From contig NZ_HE997181.1 in the NCBI RefSeq assembly GCF_000312425.1, forward strand, positions 257,002-321,001: a stretch of DNA of 64,000 nt, read 5' to 3'. Positions 18,911-27,031 of this stretch are shown here, piece after piece. Under the pieces are notes generated by a model. That model was not told the DNA's origin. It saw only the letters and a program-made list of their open reading frames with translations, and did no database searches. The position numbers were made by a program, and so were the translations under genes. Positions within the stretch are counted from its first letter, which is position 1. Each line of letters opens with the position of its first letter. The stretch is from Reyranella massiliensis 521 (GTDB lineage: Bacteria > Pseudomonadota > Alphaproteobacteria > Reyranellales > Reyranellaceae).

Positions 18911-19924
18911 TTGGCTATCCAACATGTTCACACGTATCTTGTGCGGCCGAGACAAAAGCGCGAAGGCATTTCTCGTGTAACCGGAACCGACGTCGGGTTG
19001 AGCGGGCTTCTCTTCGATATGCTCGAGGCGGTCTATGGTAAATCCAACGTCGAATGCAAGATCGACATTGCCTTTAATCATGCGCCAGACGGCTCCCAGA
19101 AGAATGATTGCCGCAGTCTCATCGTAGACTATATCAAGGCGCCTAGCGTTGAGGCAGGGAAAGCGCTGGCCACTCGGCTTGAAGGATTTACTACCGGCAG
19201 TGCAGGGCACGGATTGCTCTTTCTGATGTCAGGCAAAGAGGGAAAGGAGACCAAGTTCGTCATTTCCCGATTCCCAGCGGACAATGGGATCCTTGCCGAA
19301 GAGAACCGGTCGACGCTGAGCGTCTCCTTCCTTGAACGCATCTTTATGAAAAGTGCCTACAGTTACAAAGCGGCTCTGTACCAGGATGCATCGTTGACCA
19401 GTGGATTTTGGGATGGTCGCTGCGTAGATAAGCAGAACAATGATCCCATCAAGCGCATCTCCGACTATTGGATAAATGATTTCCTGGCGTCGAGCTTGCG
19501 GGTGACGAGCGCGGCGGGCACATATCGACTAGCAGCAGCCCTGAGAAATGCGACCAGATCTACCAAGCAACTCGCGTTGAAAGAGGAGCTTGTAGCTGCA
19601 GTCACCCTCGCGAAGGGGGTGAAAGGAAGAAATACCAGCGTTGATGACTTTATCCAGCGCTTTGGCCTGTCGAATGCTGCGCGCGATGCCATATTGCGCG
19701 AGCTGCCGTCGCCGGACGTCGCGAGTGAAACGTTCCAGTTCAACTGGACAGAGTTCACAACACAGGTTGCCTATCGCTCGGTCGAACTCGATTCCGGTGC
19801 AATCGTCACTGCAGAGGCCGCGGAGTTCAACGAAGTCGTCAAACGCCAGAAGTTGGACAAAGACAAAGTGCGGTTATCGGTCGAAGGCAAGGTGCTTAAC
19901 GAGAGGCTGAAGAAGGCGTCATGA
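18911..19924 (+). CDS. Hypothetical protein, possible NdpA/YejK-like, paired with RelA-type gene
   Basis: A 337-aa protein not confidently recognised. The overall plan and the ending VRLSVEGKVLNERLKK recall the nucleoid-associated NdpA/YejK family (whose end reads L-I-x-G-x-P-x-L-x-x-x-L), but this is a weak likeness. The in-frame start is TTG at 18911 behind a GGGGGG ribosome-binding site; a stop lies just upstream. It overlaps the RelA/SpoT-type gene by 4 bp (ATGA), so the two are cotranslated and probably form a sensor or antitoxin plus effector pair. Confidence 0.6.
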   Translation: MAIQHVHTYLVRPRQKREGISRVTGTDVGLSGLLFDMLEAVYGKSNVECKIDIAFNHAPDGSQKNDCRSLIVDYIKAPSVEAGKALATRLEGFTTGSAGHGLLFLMSGKEGKETKFVISRFPADNGILAEENRSTLSVSFLERIFMKSAYSYKAALYQDASLTSGFWDGRCVDKQNNDPIKRISDYWINDFLASSLRVTSAAGTYRLAAALRNATRSTKQLALKEELVAAVTLAKGVKGRNTSVDDFIQRFGLSNAARDAILRELPSPDVASETFQFNWTEFTTQVAYRSVELDSGAIVTAEAAEFNEVVKRQKLDKDKVRLSVEGKVLNERLKKAS

Positions 19925-20526
19925 AATCTTTAGAAGCGGAGTATCGTGAGCGCTTTGATGGGGCGTTGACGCCCCTTGCGCAGGCGATAGAGCGTGAACT
20001 TAGAATGTATCTTCGTAACGAAGTGCGCATCGACCGCATTTCAGCAAGGCCGAAATCCGTAGAGCGCTTCCTGAAGAAGAGTAGTGCGACCGATAGTAGT
20101 GGCGTACTCAAGTATGCTGACCCATTGACTGAAATCCAAGACCAGGTCGGCGCTCGCGTTGTAACGTTCTATAAATCGGACGTATTGCGAATTGCTGCCG
20201 TGGTCGAAAGATATTTTAAAGCGATCGAGAAGAAGGACCACGTTCCTGAACGAGACTCTGAATTCAGCTATTTTGGAAAACACTACATCTTCTTCGTTTC
20301 ATCAGATGCTTCGAGTGGCTTGGATCGTGCGCTACTGCCGAAGGTGTTCGAGCTTCAAATCAAGACCTTGTTTCAACATGCTTGGTCGGAAGCTAATCAT
20401 GACCTCGGATACAAGCCAGGCGGCAGAACGCTGACCTCAGACGATAGGCGAAAATTGGCTTTCACGTCTGCGCAAGCATGGGGAGCAGATATGATATTTG
20501 ATGAACTCTTTGCTGGGCTACATTAG
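19921..20526 (+). CDS. RelA/SpoT-domain nucleotidyltransferase, toxSAS-like
   Basis: A 201-aa single-domain pyrophosphokinase. Visible motifs are RISARPKSVERFLKK, the core DQVGARVVTFY with the catalytic Asp, a G-loop-like FSYFGKHYIFF, and FELQIKTLFQHAWSEANHD with the Glu/Gln needed for synthesis. There is no hydrolase, TGS or ACT domain, so it is a small alarmone-synthetase-type protein. Known relatives make (p)ppGpp or ppApp, or pyrophosphorylate tRNA CCA ends in toxin systems. The ATGA overlap with the preceding gene fits a toxin-antitoxin or abortive-infection unit. Confidence 0.82.
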   Translation: MKSLEAEYRERFDGALTPLAQAIERELRMYLRNEVRIDRISARPKSVERFLKKSSATDSSGVLKYADPLTEIQDQVGARVVTFYKSDVLRIAAVVERYFKAIEKKDHVPERDSEFSYFGKHYIFFVSSDASSGLDRALLPKVFELQIKTLFQHAWSEANHDLGYKPGGRTLTSDDRRKLAFTSAQAWGADMIFDELFAGLH

Positions 20527-20634
20527 GTCGGTCTCGACGCCTTGCCTCGTGAACTTTGCATCGACTGGTTCGATGTACAGTGATCTCTGCGCATGTAAGC
20601 TGCTCCATTGCAGCCCACTGTAAAGCCTCCGCTC

Positions 20635-20872
20635 AACTAAACAGTTCTACGGCAGCTCTCTTCATCTCATCGTTCACATCGATATAGGCCTGGGTCATTG
20701 AAATTGATCCATGACCGGCTAGCGATGTTAGCACCCGTGCGCCAATCTCTTTGCTGACTAGTGTTGTGATGAAGGTGCGTGGTCAGAGTCGCTCGTAGCC
20801 CCCTCTATCGCTGCGCGCCTGCAAAGACATTCATCGTCTGACTCAGAGCGTTAGCTGAGAATGCAGCAGCTT
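20635..20872 (-). pseudogene. Decayed recombinase fragment (remnant a)
   Basis: Clear nucleotide similarity to the C-terminal ~75 codons of the intact small recombinase (29135-29400), including blocks matching KRAAVEL, YIDVND, GHRSI and SHSGRRSF, but with indels and stops. The similarity ends near the same codon as in the 22242 copy, followed by related non-coding sequence, so the two share a truncation point. Nothing else is seen in 20527-20976. Confidence 0.7.
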
Positions 20873-20976
20873 TGCGTACTGAACAGGTGGCAACTAGCCG
20901 TAGGAGGCAGGCTCGTAGAACTTCTGGCAAACCCCATCGGAATTGCTTGCCTTAACGGCAAGCGTCGGATGCTGTC

Positions 20977-22056
20977 TTACAGAAGTTTTCGGCCAAATCG
21001 TTCGACAACGATACGGGAGAGACTTCGCAGGATAGGCTTCCACACTCGTGGCAGCGATTGCTTTTCAAATAGTGACGGGGCGTGGAGTTCATAGCCATAG
21101 CTGCTTTTCCCATGCACTATAGAATTGCGAAATGCGTATAGGCGTTCTCCGAGAAGATTGGTGCTCGCGCTCTCAATCAGACCAGCACGCACGGCATCTT
21201 CCATTAGGCGATCGTCCGTCGCTTGATTGACGAGCTTCAGTAGAGGTCCCTTTTCATCCCTACTGATCAACTTAAGAATTTCGCCGGGGAAATAGTCGTC
21301 GCTAATAGAAGTATCGTGTCGAGCTTTGGCAAACTCTCTCATCATGGATGAGAAGGCGTAAAATTCGAGCACGCGATAGAAATAGAGGCAGGCGGCGACG
21401 TCGTCTTCCTGACTAAGGCCTTTGTGAAAGAAGCGAATGGGCACCATGTCGCGTATGACTGGTCCATCAACCAGCACCTCCGACACAGCGGGCGATTCCT
21501 CGTCGTCGTCGTACAACGGAACGACATCATCTAGGTTCATCTCCCAAAGTATCGGGAGTCCGTTGTACTTTTTGTTGTACCGAATCGCAGCATTGCTGAA
21601 TGCGAGCTCAACTTCCTCGATGTCATTCGCGCCGATGATACGAGCGGTGCTGATGCTCGCCCATTCTCCATAATGCTTTGATCGATGTATTTCATCGAAC
21701 AAGAATGCCATTAGCGGCGTGGCCTGTCCGAATGTGACCTCGACGCGCCCCATGCGAAAGCCATGATGTGGCAGATTCCGCATGTAAACTAAGAACTCAT
21801 GATATGAACCGATGGAAAAGCCGTTGTCGGTGTGGAACTTCACGAGACCTGAATTAGATTCTTCAACTTTGTCCCTGGATGCACTCCATGAAAAGTCTGG
21901 ATATTCACGAGAATATTTTGAAGGCGGTACACTAAATGTGACGCCGGCAGGAGCCCAGGTAACGAGCTCGTTTTCGCCCTGCTTGACGATTGTCAGGTGA
22001 TGGACATGGTTGTCCGGCGGCGGGTCGAAGTTGAACGGTATTGTCGGTTTGGTCAT
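20977..22056 (-). CDS. HEPN-domain protein, candidate RNase effector
   Basis: A 359-aa protein. The N-terminal ~220 residues form an unrecognised domain (VHHLTIVKQGENELVTWAP, EWASISTARIIGAND). The C-terminal ~140 residues look like a HEPN helical domain (VAACLYFYRVLEFYAFSSMM) with the motif RNSIVHGK, i.e. Arg-X4-His, which is the catalytic signature of HEPN ribonucleases. HEPN proteins act in toxin-antitoxin and abortive defence (ApeA is one architecture). It stands alone between two recombinase remnants. Confidence 0.7.
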   Translation of the reverse strand: MTKPTIPFNFDPPPDNHVHHLTIVKQGENELVTWAPAGVTFSVPPSKYSREYPDFSWSASRDKVEESNSGLVKFHTDNGFSIGSYHEFLVYMRNLPHHGFRMGRVEVTFGQATPLMAFLFDEIHRSKHYGEWASISTARIIGANDIEEVELAFSNAAIRYNKKYNGLPILWEMNLDDVVPLYDDDEESPAVSEVLVDGPVIRDMVPIRFFHKGLSQEDDVAACLYFYRVLEFYAFSSMMREFAKARHDTSISDDYFPGEILKLISRDEKGPLLKLVNQATDDRLMEDAVRAGLIESASTNLLGERLYAFRNSIVHGKSSYGYELHAPSLFEKQSLPRVWKPILRSLSRIVVERFGRKLL

Positions 22057-22241
22057 TATTATCTGCCCTCTGAGCGCAAAGCTCGTCGGAAGGTCTTATA
22101 GCCCAATTTGCAAGGAACGGCGGCCTATTGCTGAACGGCTTGGTCGCGCACTTCGTGGCCTTGCCACTTCTCCCTGAAAGCTATTAGCACGGTGGGCGGG
22201 ACAGACACATATAGTTGCAACCTTATGGCAGGCGAGAAGTG

Positions 22242-22499
22242 TCAATTGATGAGTTCAACAGCCGCCCGCTTCATCGCATCATTAACGTCAATGTAAGCTT
22301 GTGTTGTTGCTATCGACCGGTGCCCCGCTAACGAGGCAAGCACTCGGACACCGATCCCTTTGGTAGCTAGTGTGGTGATGAAGCTTCGTCTACCGGAGTG
22401 ACTAATAGCCCCTGAAATTCCAGCCCGTCTGTACATTGCATTCACCGTCTGACAGAGAGTGTTTGCGGAGAATGCCGTGCGCCTCTGTGTCTTGAACAT
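22242..22499 (-). pseudogene. C-terminal fragment of small tyrosine recombinase (remnant b)
   Basis: An 85-codon open fragment, over 80% identical by eye to the C-terminus of the intact copy at 29135. It keeps SHSGRRSF, LAGHRSIATTQAYIDVND and thus the second Arg, the His and the Tyr nucleophile, but lacks the first catalytic Arg and Lys, so it cannot be active alone. Upstream sequence departs from the intact gene abruptly after the codons for FKTQRR. Confidence 0.8.
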
Positions 22500-22584
22500 A
22501 GGCTAGTCGGCGCCTGCTGAAAGCAGCATCAACAATATGGAACGGAGTATGACACGAGGAGGCAACGATTTCCGAGAAGCCAAA

Positions 22585-22690
22585 GGCGCTCGATAGCTGC
22601 GCGCTTTATCGCCCTCATTTACGTCGATAGATGCCTGCATTGTAGCGATGTATCCGATGTCGCATCGGAAATGCGAGCACCTTTACGTCG
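22585..22690 (-). pseudogene. Short decayed recombinase 3' fragment (remnant c)
   Basis: CATTTACGTCGATAGATGCC and flanks align with the 3'-terminal ~30 codons of the small recombinase. It lies 90 bp from remnant b on the same strand, as if two cassette borders had been placed in tandem. The remainder of 22500-22837 shows nothing else. Confidence 0.5.
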
Positions 22691-22837
22691 AACCAGTTGA
22701 TTACCGGGTGCTTCCGAGAACTAAAGTGAGCTGCACTTCGTCGCTAATCTCGAACTCCTTGCCCAAACCTGTCCTTTTGAAGACGGCACAAGCATGCTTT
22801 TCTTTGATCAAGTCGCCAGTCCAACTTGCAAGAAAAC

Positions 22838-23608
22838 TCAACTACGTGGCTGTGTGCTTTCGATAATCAGAAGCTCGGCGTCAAATGCACTTCGGGCCAA
22901 ACGCGCCATCCCTACCAACGCTCGTTCCTCTTCACTAAGTATCCCTGCGTGATTCGGTGGTTCGGCGTCAATCATGAAGCCGGTCCCCTTTGCCAGCCTC
23001 TGGAGGCTTTTCAGAGAGTTGCCAAGATCTTCCGCGGTCATCGGCGGCTGATCGGCGGCTTTCGTCACCCACTCATCGAAACTCAGGGTGAAAAACTCCA
23101 ATTTCTTTGGTTCGGAGAATAGCCAGAAGTATCCGGCCCGCCGGGTGTGATTATTGTAACTTATGTGGTGACGCCCAGCTGGAATCGGTCCAATGCACGA
23201 AGCTTCTATGAATAATGACGAGTTGAGAATGGTGCGTTGCTCGTAGCAGGAATTTAAGGCGTGCGCAGTGAAGAATGAAGGGCATGCATAGTAAACTCTA
23301 GCACCACGAAAGCGTTTGTTCCTGCGCGTAAGTCGTAGAAGTTGACGATGTTGATGGTTGTTCAAATGCATCCGATAGATATCACCACGCATATTCAGGC
23401 TGCGCTCGCGGGAGCGGTTTCCAATGAGTGTTTCGGGACGCTTAAACTGAATGAAGCCGAAGCTAGCGATCTTTACGTCATAGCCAAGCGCATTTTCCTG
23501 GCGAAGCGTTGGAAAGACTGGCGCTACACGGACAAGGCGATTGTGCAAACGCTCTTCAGTAAATGCGTACCCGTAACCAAACTCCGAAAACTCGCACTGC
23601 TGTGGCAT
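22838..23608 (-). CDS. Hypothetical protein with possible nuclease-like GYD-x9-QFK motif
   Basis: Unrecognised 256-aa protein. Near residue 30-55 it reads PTLRQENALGYDVKIASFGF followed by IQFKR; the Asp, nine residues, then Gln-X-Lys resembles the D...(E/Q)xK core of PD-(D/E)xK nucleases, though this is weak evidence. The rest (GPIPAGRHHISYNN, WLFSEPKKLEFFTLSFDEWV) gives no further clue. It lies between recombinase remnant c and the hxs operon on the same strand. Confidence 0.5.
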   Translation of the reverse strand: MPQQCEFSEFGYGYAFTEERLHNRLVRVAPVFPTLRQENALGYDVKIASFGFIQFKRPETLIGNRSRERSLNMRGDIYRMHLNNHQHRQLLRLTRRNKRFRGARVYYACPSFFTAHALNSCYEQRTILNSSLFIEASCIGPIPAGRHHISYNNHTRRAGYFWLFSEPKKLEFFTLSFDEWVTKAADQPPMTAEDLGNSLKSLQRLAKGTGFMIDAEPPNHAGILSEEERALVGMARLARSAFDAELLIIESTQPRS

Positions 23609-23781
23609 CGAGCGTCCCCCACCCTCTGATGCTAGCTACTGGACGGTGCATCAATTGCTTGAACAAATAGCGCGGCCGACCGGCCTTACTTCAACGCATC
23701 AGAATTATACATTTAACGCCGAGTTTCAGAATCAGTAAAGAGTGGTTACCCATCCCATGATCTTCTCGCCAGGTATTGCCG

Positions 23782-24924
23782 TCATTGAGCGACGATGTAA
23801 GCACTGTGCCGTGTGCGTCCGGTTGCGAAGAAGCCAGCGCACTGGTCCTGGATTGAGCAGGTCGCGCAAGTAGGTAGATACTCCTGCTTCCAATCGCTGA
23901 TCGATTTGCGCGCCAAATGCCAAACCTCTCGCTCAACGATACATAGCTGATGATTGTAGAGAGAGGTGCGTATACCTGCCGCTTCTGTCGTCCGGGCGGC
24001 CTCGGTGAGAGCGATGCGATAGTCGTGTGGATCTATCCAGATGAGTTCAAGGTTCGCGCGCGCAAAGCCGGTAACCTCAAGGGCCATGAACGTTACATGG
24101 TCGATGAATGTTAGATTCCGAGCAAGGAATTCGGCTAGCTGGACCAAGCGCTCTGAATTTTGCTTCAGAACAACGATACGTACTTCGACCCGAACTCCCT
24201 GTGCCTTGAGATTAAGAATGCCCCGGACTGTTTCATCGAAAGCGCCATCTGACTGGACGATGTAGTCGTGGAGCGCTGCGTAGTCTGCATAGATCGGTAT
24301 CCCGATCATGAAATCGGAATGCGAGATGCCTGCGAGTGCCTTTGCGAATGATGGGTCGACAAATCGTCGTCCATTGGACAGTACGTGAAGGGCCGTCCTG
24401 GGAAGGTAGGTCTTCATAGACCGAACAAGGTTGAGAAAGCGATCACCACCGAGGGTGGGTTCACCTCCGGTAATGCCGATTTCACGAGTGTCGTTGCTGA
24501 TCAGGGGGATCGCTTCGTCGAGCTCAGCGTAGATATAGGAGTCGTCAATGTTCTTTGGCGGCTGCGAGCACATGAGGCAGTAGTGGTTGCAGCGTTCCGT
24601 GACCAGAAGGCTATTGCTCGGAGAGTTGCGCCTATACAGCACGCGTAGGACGCCGCGCGAAGGTTCGAGTGCAACCACATCGCCATCTCCGAGATATTCC
24701 AACTCGGGCGGCAACAGTACGGTCCGAAACGCGCCTGTGTAACTCCTGGGACTGGCCGCGAATGTTGCTATTGTTGGACTTCCGTTGACGTTCTCAGGTT
24801 CCAGCAAACAGTCGGATGAGAGAGGAGGGGCGGTAGAGTCAGCAGATCGCAGGCGAAGAACCACACGCTGTTCATTGGGCGAGAAGCCCCGGCACTCCAC
24901 GCCTCTTGCTGATTGTGCGAGCAT
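23782..24924 (-). CDS. hxsC: His-Xaa-Ser system radical SAM maturase HxsC
   Basis: Radical SAM enzyme of 380 aa that, with HxsB, is thought to modify the His-Xaa-Ser repeat peptide. The 4Fe-4S motif is CNHYCLMC (CX3CX2C), followed by SQPPKNIDD characteristic of HxsC, the SAM-binding GITGGEPTLG, and a C-terminal cysteine group CATCSIQDQC for an auxiliary cluster. Its start overlaps the hxsB stop (TAATG), so the two are translationally coupled. It is the last gene of the order hxsA-hxsD-hxsB-hxsC. Confidence 0.9.
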   Translation of the reverse strand: MLAQSARGVECRGFSPNEQRVVLRLRSADSTAPPLSSDCLLEPENVNGSPTIATFAASPRSYTGAFRTVLLPPELEYLGDGDVVALEPSRGVLRVLYRRNSPSNSLLVTERCNHYCLMCSQPPKNIDDSYIYAELDEAIPLISNDTREIGITGGEPTLGGDRFLNLVRSMKTYLPRTALHVLSNGRRFVDPSFAKALAGISHSDFMIGIPIYADYAALHDYIVQSDGAFDETVRGILNLKAQGVRVEVRIVVLKQNSERLVQLAEFLARNLTFIDHVTFMALEVTGFARANLELIWIDPHDYRIALTEAARTTEAAGIRTSLYNHQLCIVEREVWHLARKSISDWKQEYLPTCATCSIQDQCAGFFATGRTRHSAYIVAQ

Positions 24925-26393
24925 TAGCCTTTTGCCGCCCAGCTTCTAAACAGGTGCCGAACTTCGCGATCACCTTCCATTAGCTGAATGAGGTGGCGGA
25001 AAAGCGCCATGTTGCGGTGGCAGAATGTTGACGTTGGCTTGCGGCCCAAGAAGTCGCCCTGAGTAGCATGGTGGAATACCGGCTCTGCACCGCAGTATGG
25101 TTCAAATGCGCAGTCACTGCACATCGGCGCGGACACGGTCATGGACTCTTCAATCGGATCCAGAAGGCTATCTGACAGGATCAACTCGTCGTAGGAATCT
25201 GTGTGAACATTCCCGAGCCGGAAGGTCTCGTCACGCATTTCAGCGAGCATGCGAGCCTCGTCAGACGCGTAGACACCACCGTCGTAGTTGTAAAGCAGGG
25301 CGCCAATCCCAATACCCGCAGGGCTGGCCAGATCCACGTAACCAGAATTGAAGGGCGTAAGCATCTTGGAGAGTATGATCGACGCATAGCTTTCGGCGAT
25401 CCGCACGCCATTGCGATTGAGCTCAAGGATATGATCCAAACCTTCCTTGTAAAAGGCGAGCCAGGCATCTACGTCATACGCCGCATACGACTTAGTCTTC
25501 ACGGCGAAGCCATAAGGCGAAAGAGGCCGAAGAAAGATCGAATCGAAGCCTTGTCTCACGTATTCGTCGACAATATCCCGTGGCCGCGAGAGGCTTTCCT
25601 TAGTGGTGGTCATTAGCGCACTCACTCGATCATGGCCCAATGCAGATCGGACTCGTGCGATGCCATCGACTGCCCGTTCATAGCTGTCACGTCCTGGCCT
25701 TGGACGATTGCGATTGTGAAGGTCTCGCGGACCATCCAGTGAGGTAGAAATGACGACGTCATGTTCCTTGCAGAATGCAAGGATGTCATCTGTGAGGGGC
25801 GCCAGATTTGTCGCAATGACAAACTGCAAGTCGCGCTGGTGTGAAGCCTCATTGATCGCCTTGGCGCGAACGACGATGTGGCGAATCAAAGGAAAGTTTA
25901 GAAGAGGTTCGCCTCCTTGAAACTCAATCTTGAGATGTTGAGCTGGCGAACGAAACACGAGGTCAATTGCTTTGTTTGCCGTGTCCTCCGACATGTCAAA
26001 CGTGAGATCGGTATCGATGTTCTGGCGAGACACCTGGCAGTATGGGCAGGAATGCTCGCACCGCAAAGTGACGACAAACAAGTGGAGACCGGTGAACTCT
26101 GCCAGTCGCTCCGTGCGAGTGCGCATCTTGAGAGCCAGCAAGTCCGCCGCGACATCCGAGTCGGCATCGATCAAGAAGTGCTTAGAGGCGAGATCCTTGT
26201 AGACATCGGTTTGCGGTGTCAGGCGATGGCGAGTGAGGTCCTCGATGACAGAGCGGTAGAGGACGAGGTACTCGCCAACTAAGTTGCTTGCGACATACCT
26301 TTGACTGTCGAGCTTAGAGAAGCGGAAGGGAAGGAGCCGGTACGGACTGGCTGAGCGCCGATCGAATGCGACCTCTGTCGCGAACCTAGCCAC
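24924..26393 (-). CDS. hxsB: His-Xaa-Ser system radical SAM maturase HxsB
   Basis: Radical SAM/SPASM-type enzyme of about 489 aa. The N-terminus has PYRLLPFRFSK, then the cluster motif CEHSCPYC (CX3CX2C) with QVSRQN, the SAM motif EFQGGEPLLNF, and a C-terminal cysteine set (MCSDCAFEPYCGAEPV and a later FCHRN) for auxiliary clusters. A GTG at 26393 overlaps the hxsD stop; a TTG at 26423 is the alternative. It acts with HxsC on HxsA; the modification cannot be read from sequence. Confidence 0.9.
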   Translation of the reverse strand: MARFATEVAFDRRSASPYRLLPFRFSKLDSQRYVASNLVGEYLVLYRSVIEDLTRHRLTPQTDVYKDLASKHFLIDADSDVAADLLALKMRTRTERLAEFTGLHLFVVTLRCEHSCPYCQVSRQNIDTDLTFDMSEDTANKAIDLVFRSPAQHLKIEFQGGEPLLNFPLIRHIVVRAKAINEASHQRDLQFVIATNLAPLTDDILAFCKEHDVVISTSLDGPRDLHNRNRPRPGRDSYERAVDGIARVRSALGHDRVSALMTTTKESLSRPRDIVDEYVRQGFDSIFLRPLSPYGFAVKTKSYAAYDVDAWLAFYKEGLDHILELNRNGVRIAESYASIILSKMLTPFNSGYVDLASPAGIGIGALLYNYDGGVYASDEARMLAEMRDETFRLGNVHTDSYDELILSDSLLDPIEESMTVSAPMCSDCAFEPYCGAEPVFHHATQGDFLGRKPTSTFCHRNMALFRHLIQLMEGDREVRHLFRSWAAKG

Positions 26394-26694
26394 CGGACTG
26401 CAGACCAGTCTTAGAGAAAGCAACAGCGAGGATGGCGTTTCTAATGTCGCGAGTTTCGTTGGCGATAGTCTGGCGAAGGTCTTGATCCAGAACTTCTATG
26501 CGAAAGCTTGCTACTGCTTCGTCGACTTCTGCAGACGTGACGTTCTTCAGGAACATCAGTTCGCAGACCCAGTCAGTGCCTACTTTGCGGATATCGACGG
26601 AAGCTTGCGCTGCTATGGTGTAAGCGGCGCGCTTGATTGTCTCGGCCGAGAAGAGGGAGCCGTCCAGGCGAACGGACGCACTCGGATTGCTCAT
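26386..26694 (-). CDS. hxsD: His-Xaa-Ser system protein HxsD
   Basis: Small protein of 102 aa with the pattern of HxsD: LFSAETIKRAAYTIAAQASV, then a strand WVCELMFLKN and a helix ending VLDQDLRQTIANETRDIRNA. It probably serves as the peptide-recognition partner of the maturases, but that is inferred from size and position. It lies 6 bp downstream of the hxsA stop and overlaps hxsB. Confidence 0.85.
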   Translation of the reverse strand: MSNPSASVRLDGSLFSAETIKRAAYTIAAQASVDIRKVGTDWVCELMFLKNVTSAEVDEAVASFRIEVLDQDLRQTIANETRDIRNAILAVAFSKTGLQSGG

Positions 26695-26700
26695 GATCGA

Positions 26701-26967
26701 TCAGCGCGACGAATAATGCGACCGATGGCTACTGTGAGACGAATGTGAACGGTGCGAAGAGTGGTAGGCCATCAGCTCGCCCGTCTGCGTCGAACGCGTG
26801 ATGACAAGGAACTCCGGTAGCTCGAACTTTGCCACCGCACTCTTGTCGACCGTGTCATCGATGCGTGGTGTCGCATCCTTGGTTGTGGTGGCATCGGCCT
26901 TCGACACGCTAGCCAGAGCTGCCACCGCAGCGGCTACCGAAGTCAAAAATGACCTAGATTTGGACAT
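26701..26967 (-). CDS. hxsA: His-Xaa-Ser repeat precursor peptide HxsA
   Basis: Precursor of 88 aa. An N-terminal hydrophobic segment (SKSRSFLTSVAAAVAALAS) could be a signal or anchor; the middle is acidic; the last ~20 residues are HSSHRSHSSHSSHRSHY, i.e. six His-Xaa-Ser units, the expected substrate of HxsB/HxsC. The start at 26967 is chosen because GGGGAGA lies 5-11 bp upstream; an upstream TTG (26982) has no such site. Confidence 0.9.
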   Translation of the reverse strand: MSKSRSFLTSVAAAVAALASVSKADATTTKDATPRIDDTVDKSAVAKFELPEFLVITRSTQTGELMAYHSSHRSHSSHSSHRSHYSSR

Positions 26968-27031
26968 TCTCGTCTCCCCCAATTGTCACTATAATATCAC
27001 TGGCGGTGAACAAATAAACCCCTGCGTGCTC
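26968..27031. promoter_or_regulatory. Divergent intergenic region, hxsA / SGNH gene
   Basis: Only 64 bp separate the two start codons. A plus-strand TATAAT at 26990-26995 lies 37 bp before the SGNH start; no good -35 is evident. The hxs operon and the SGNH gene are probably coregulated from here. Confidence 0.35.
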
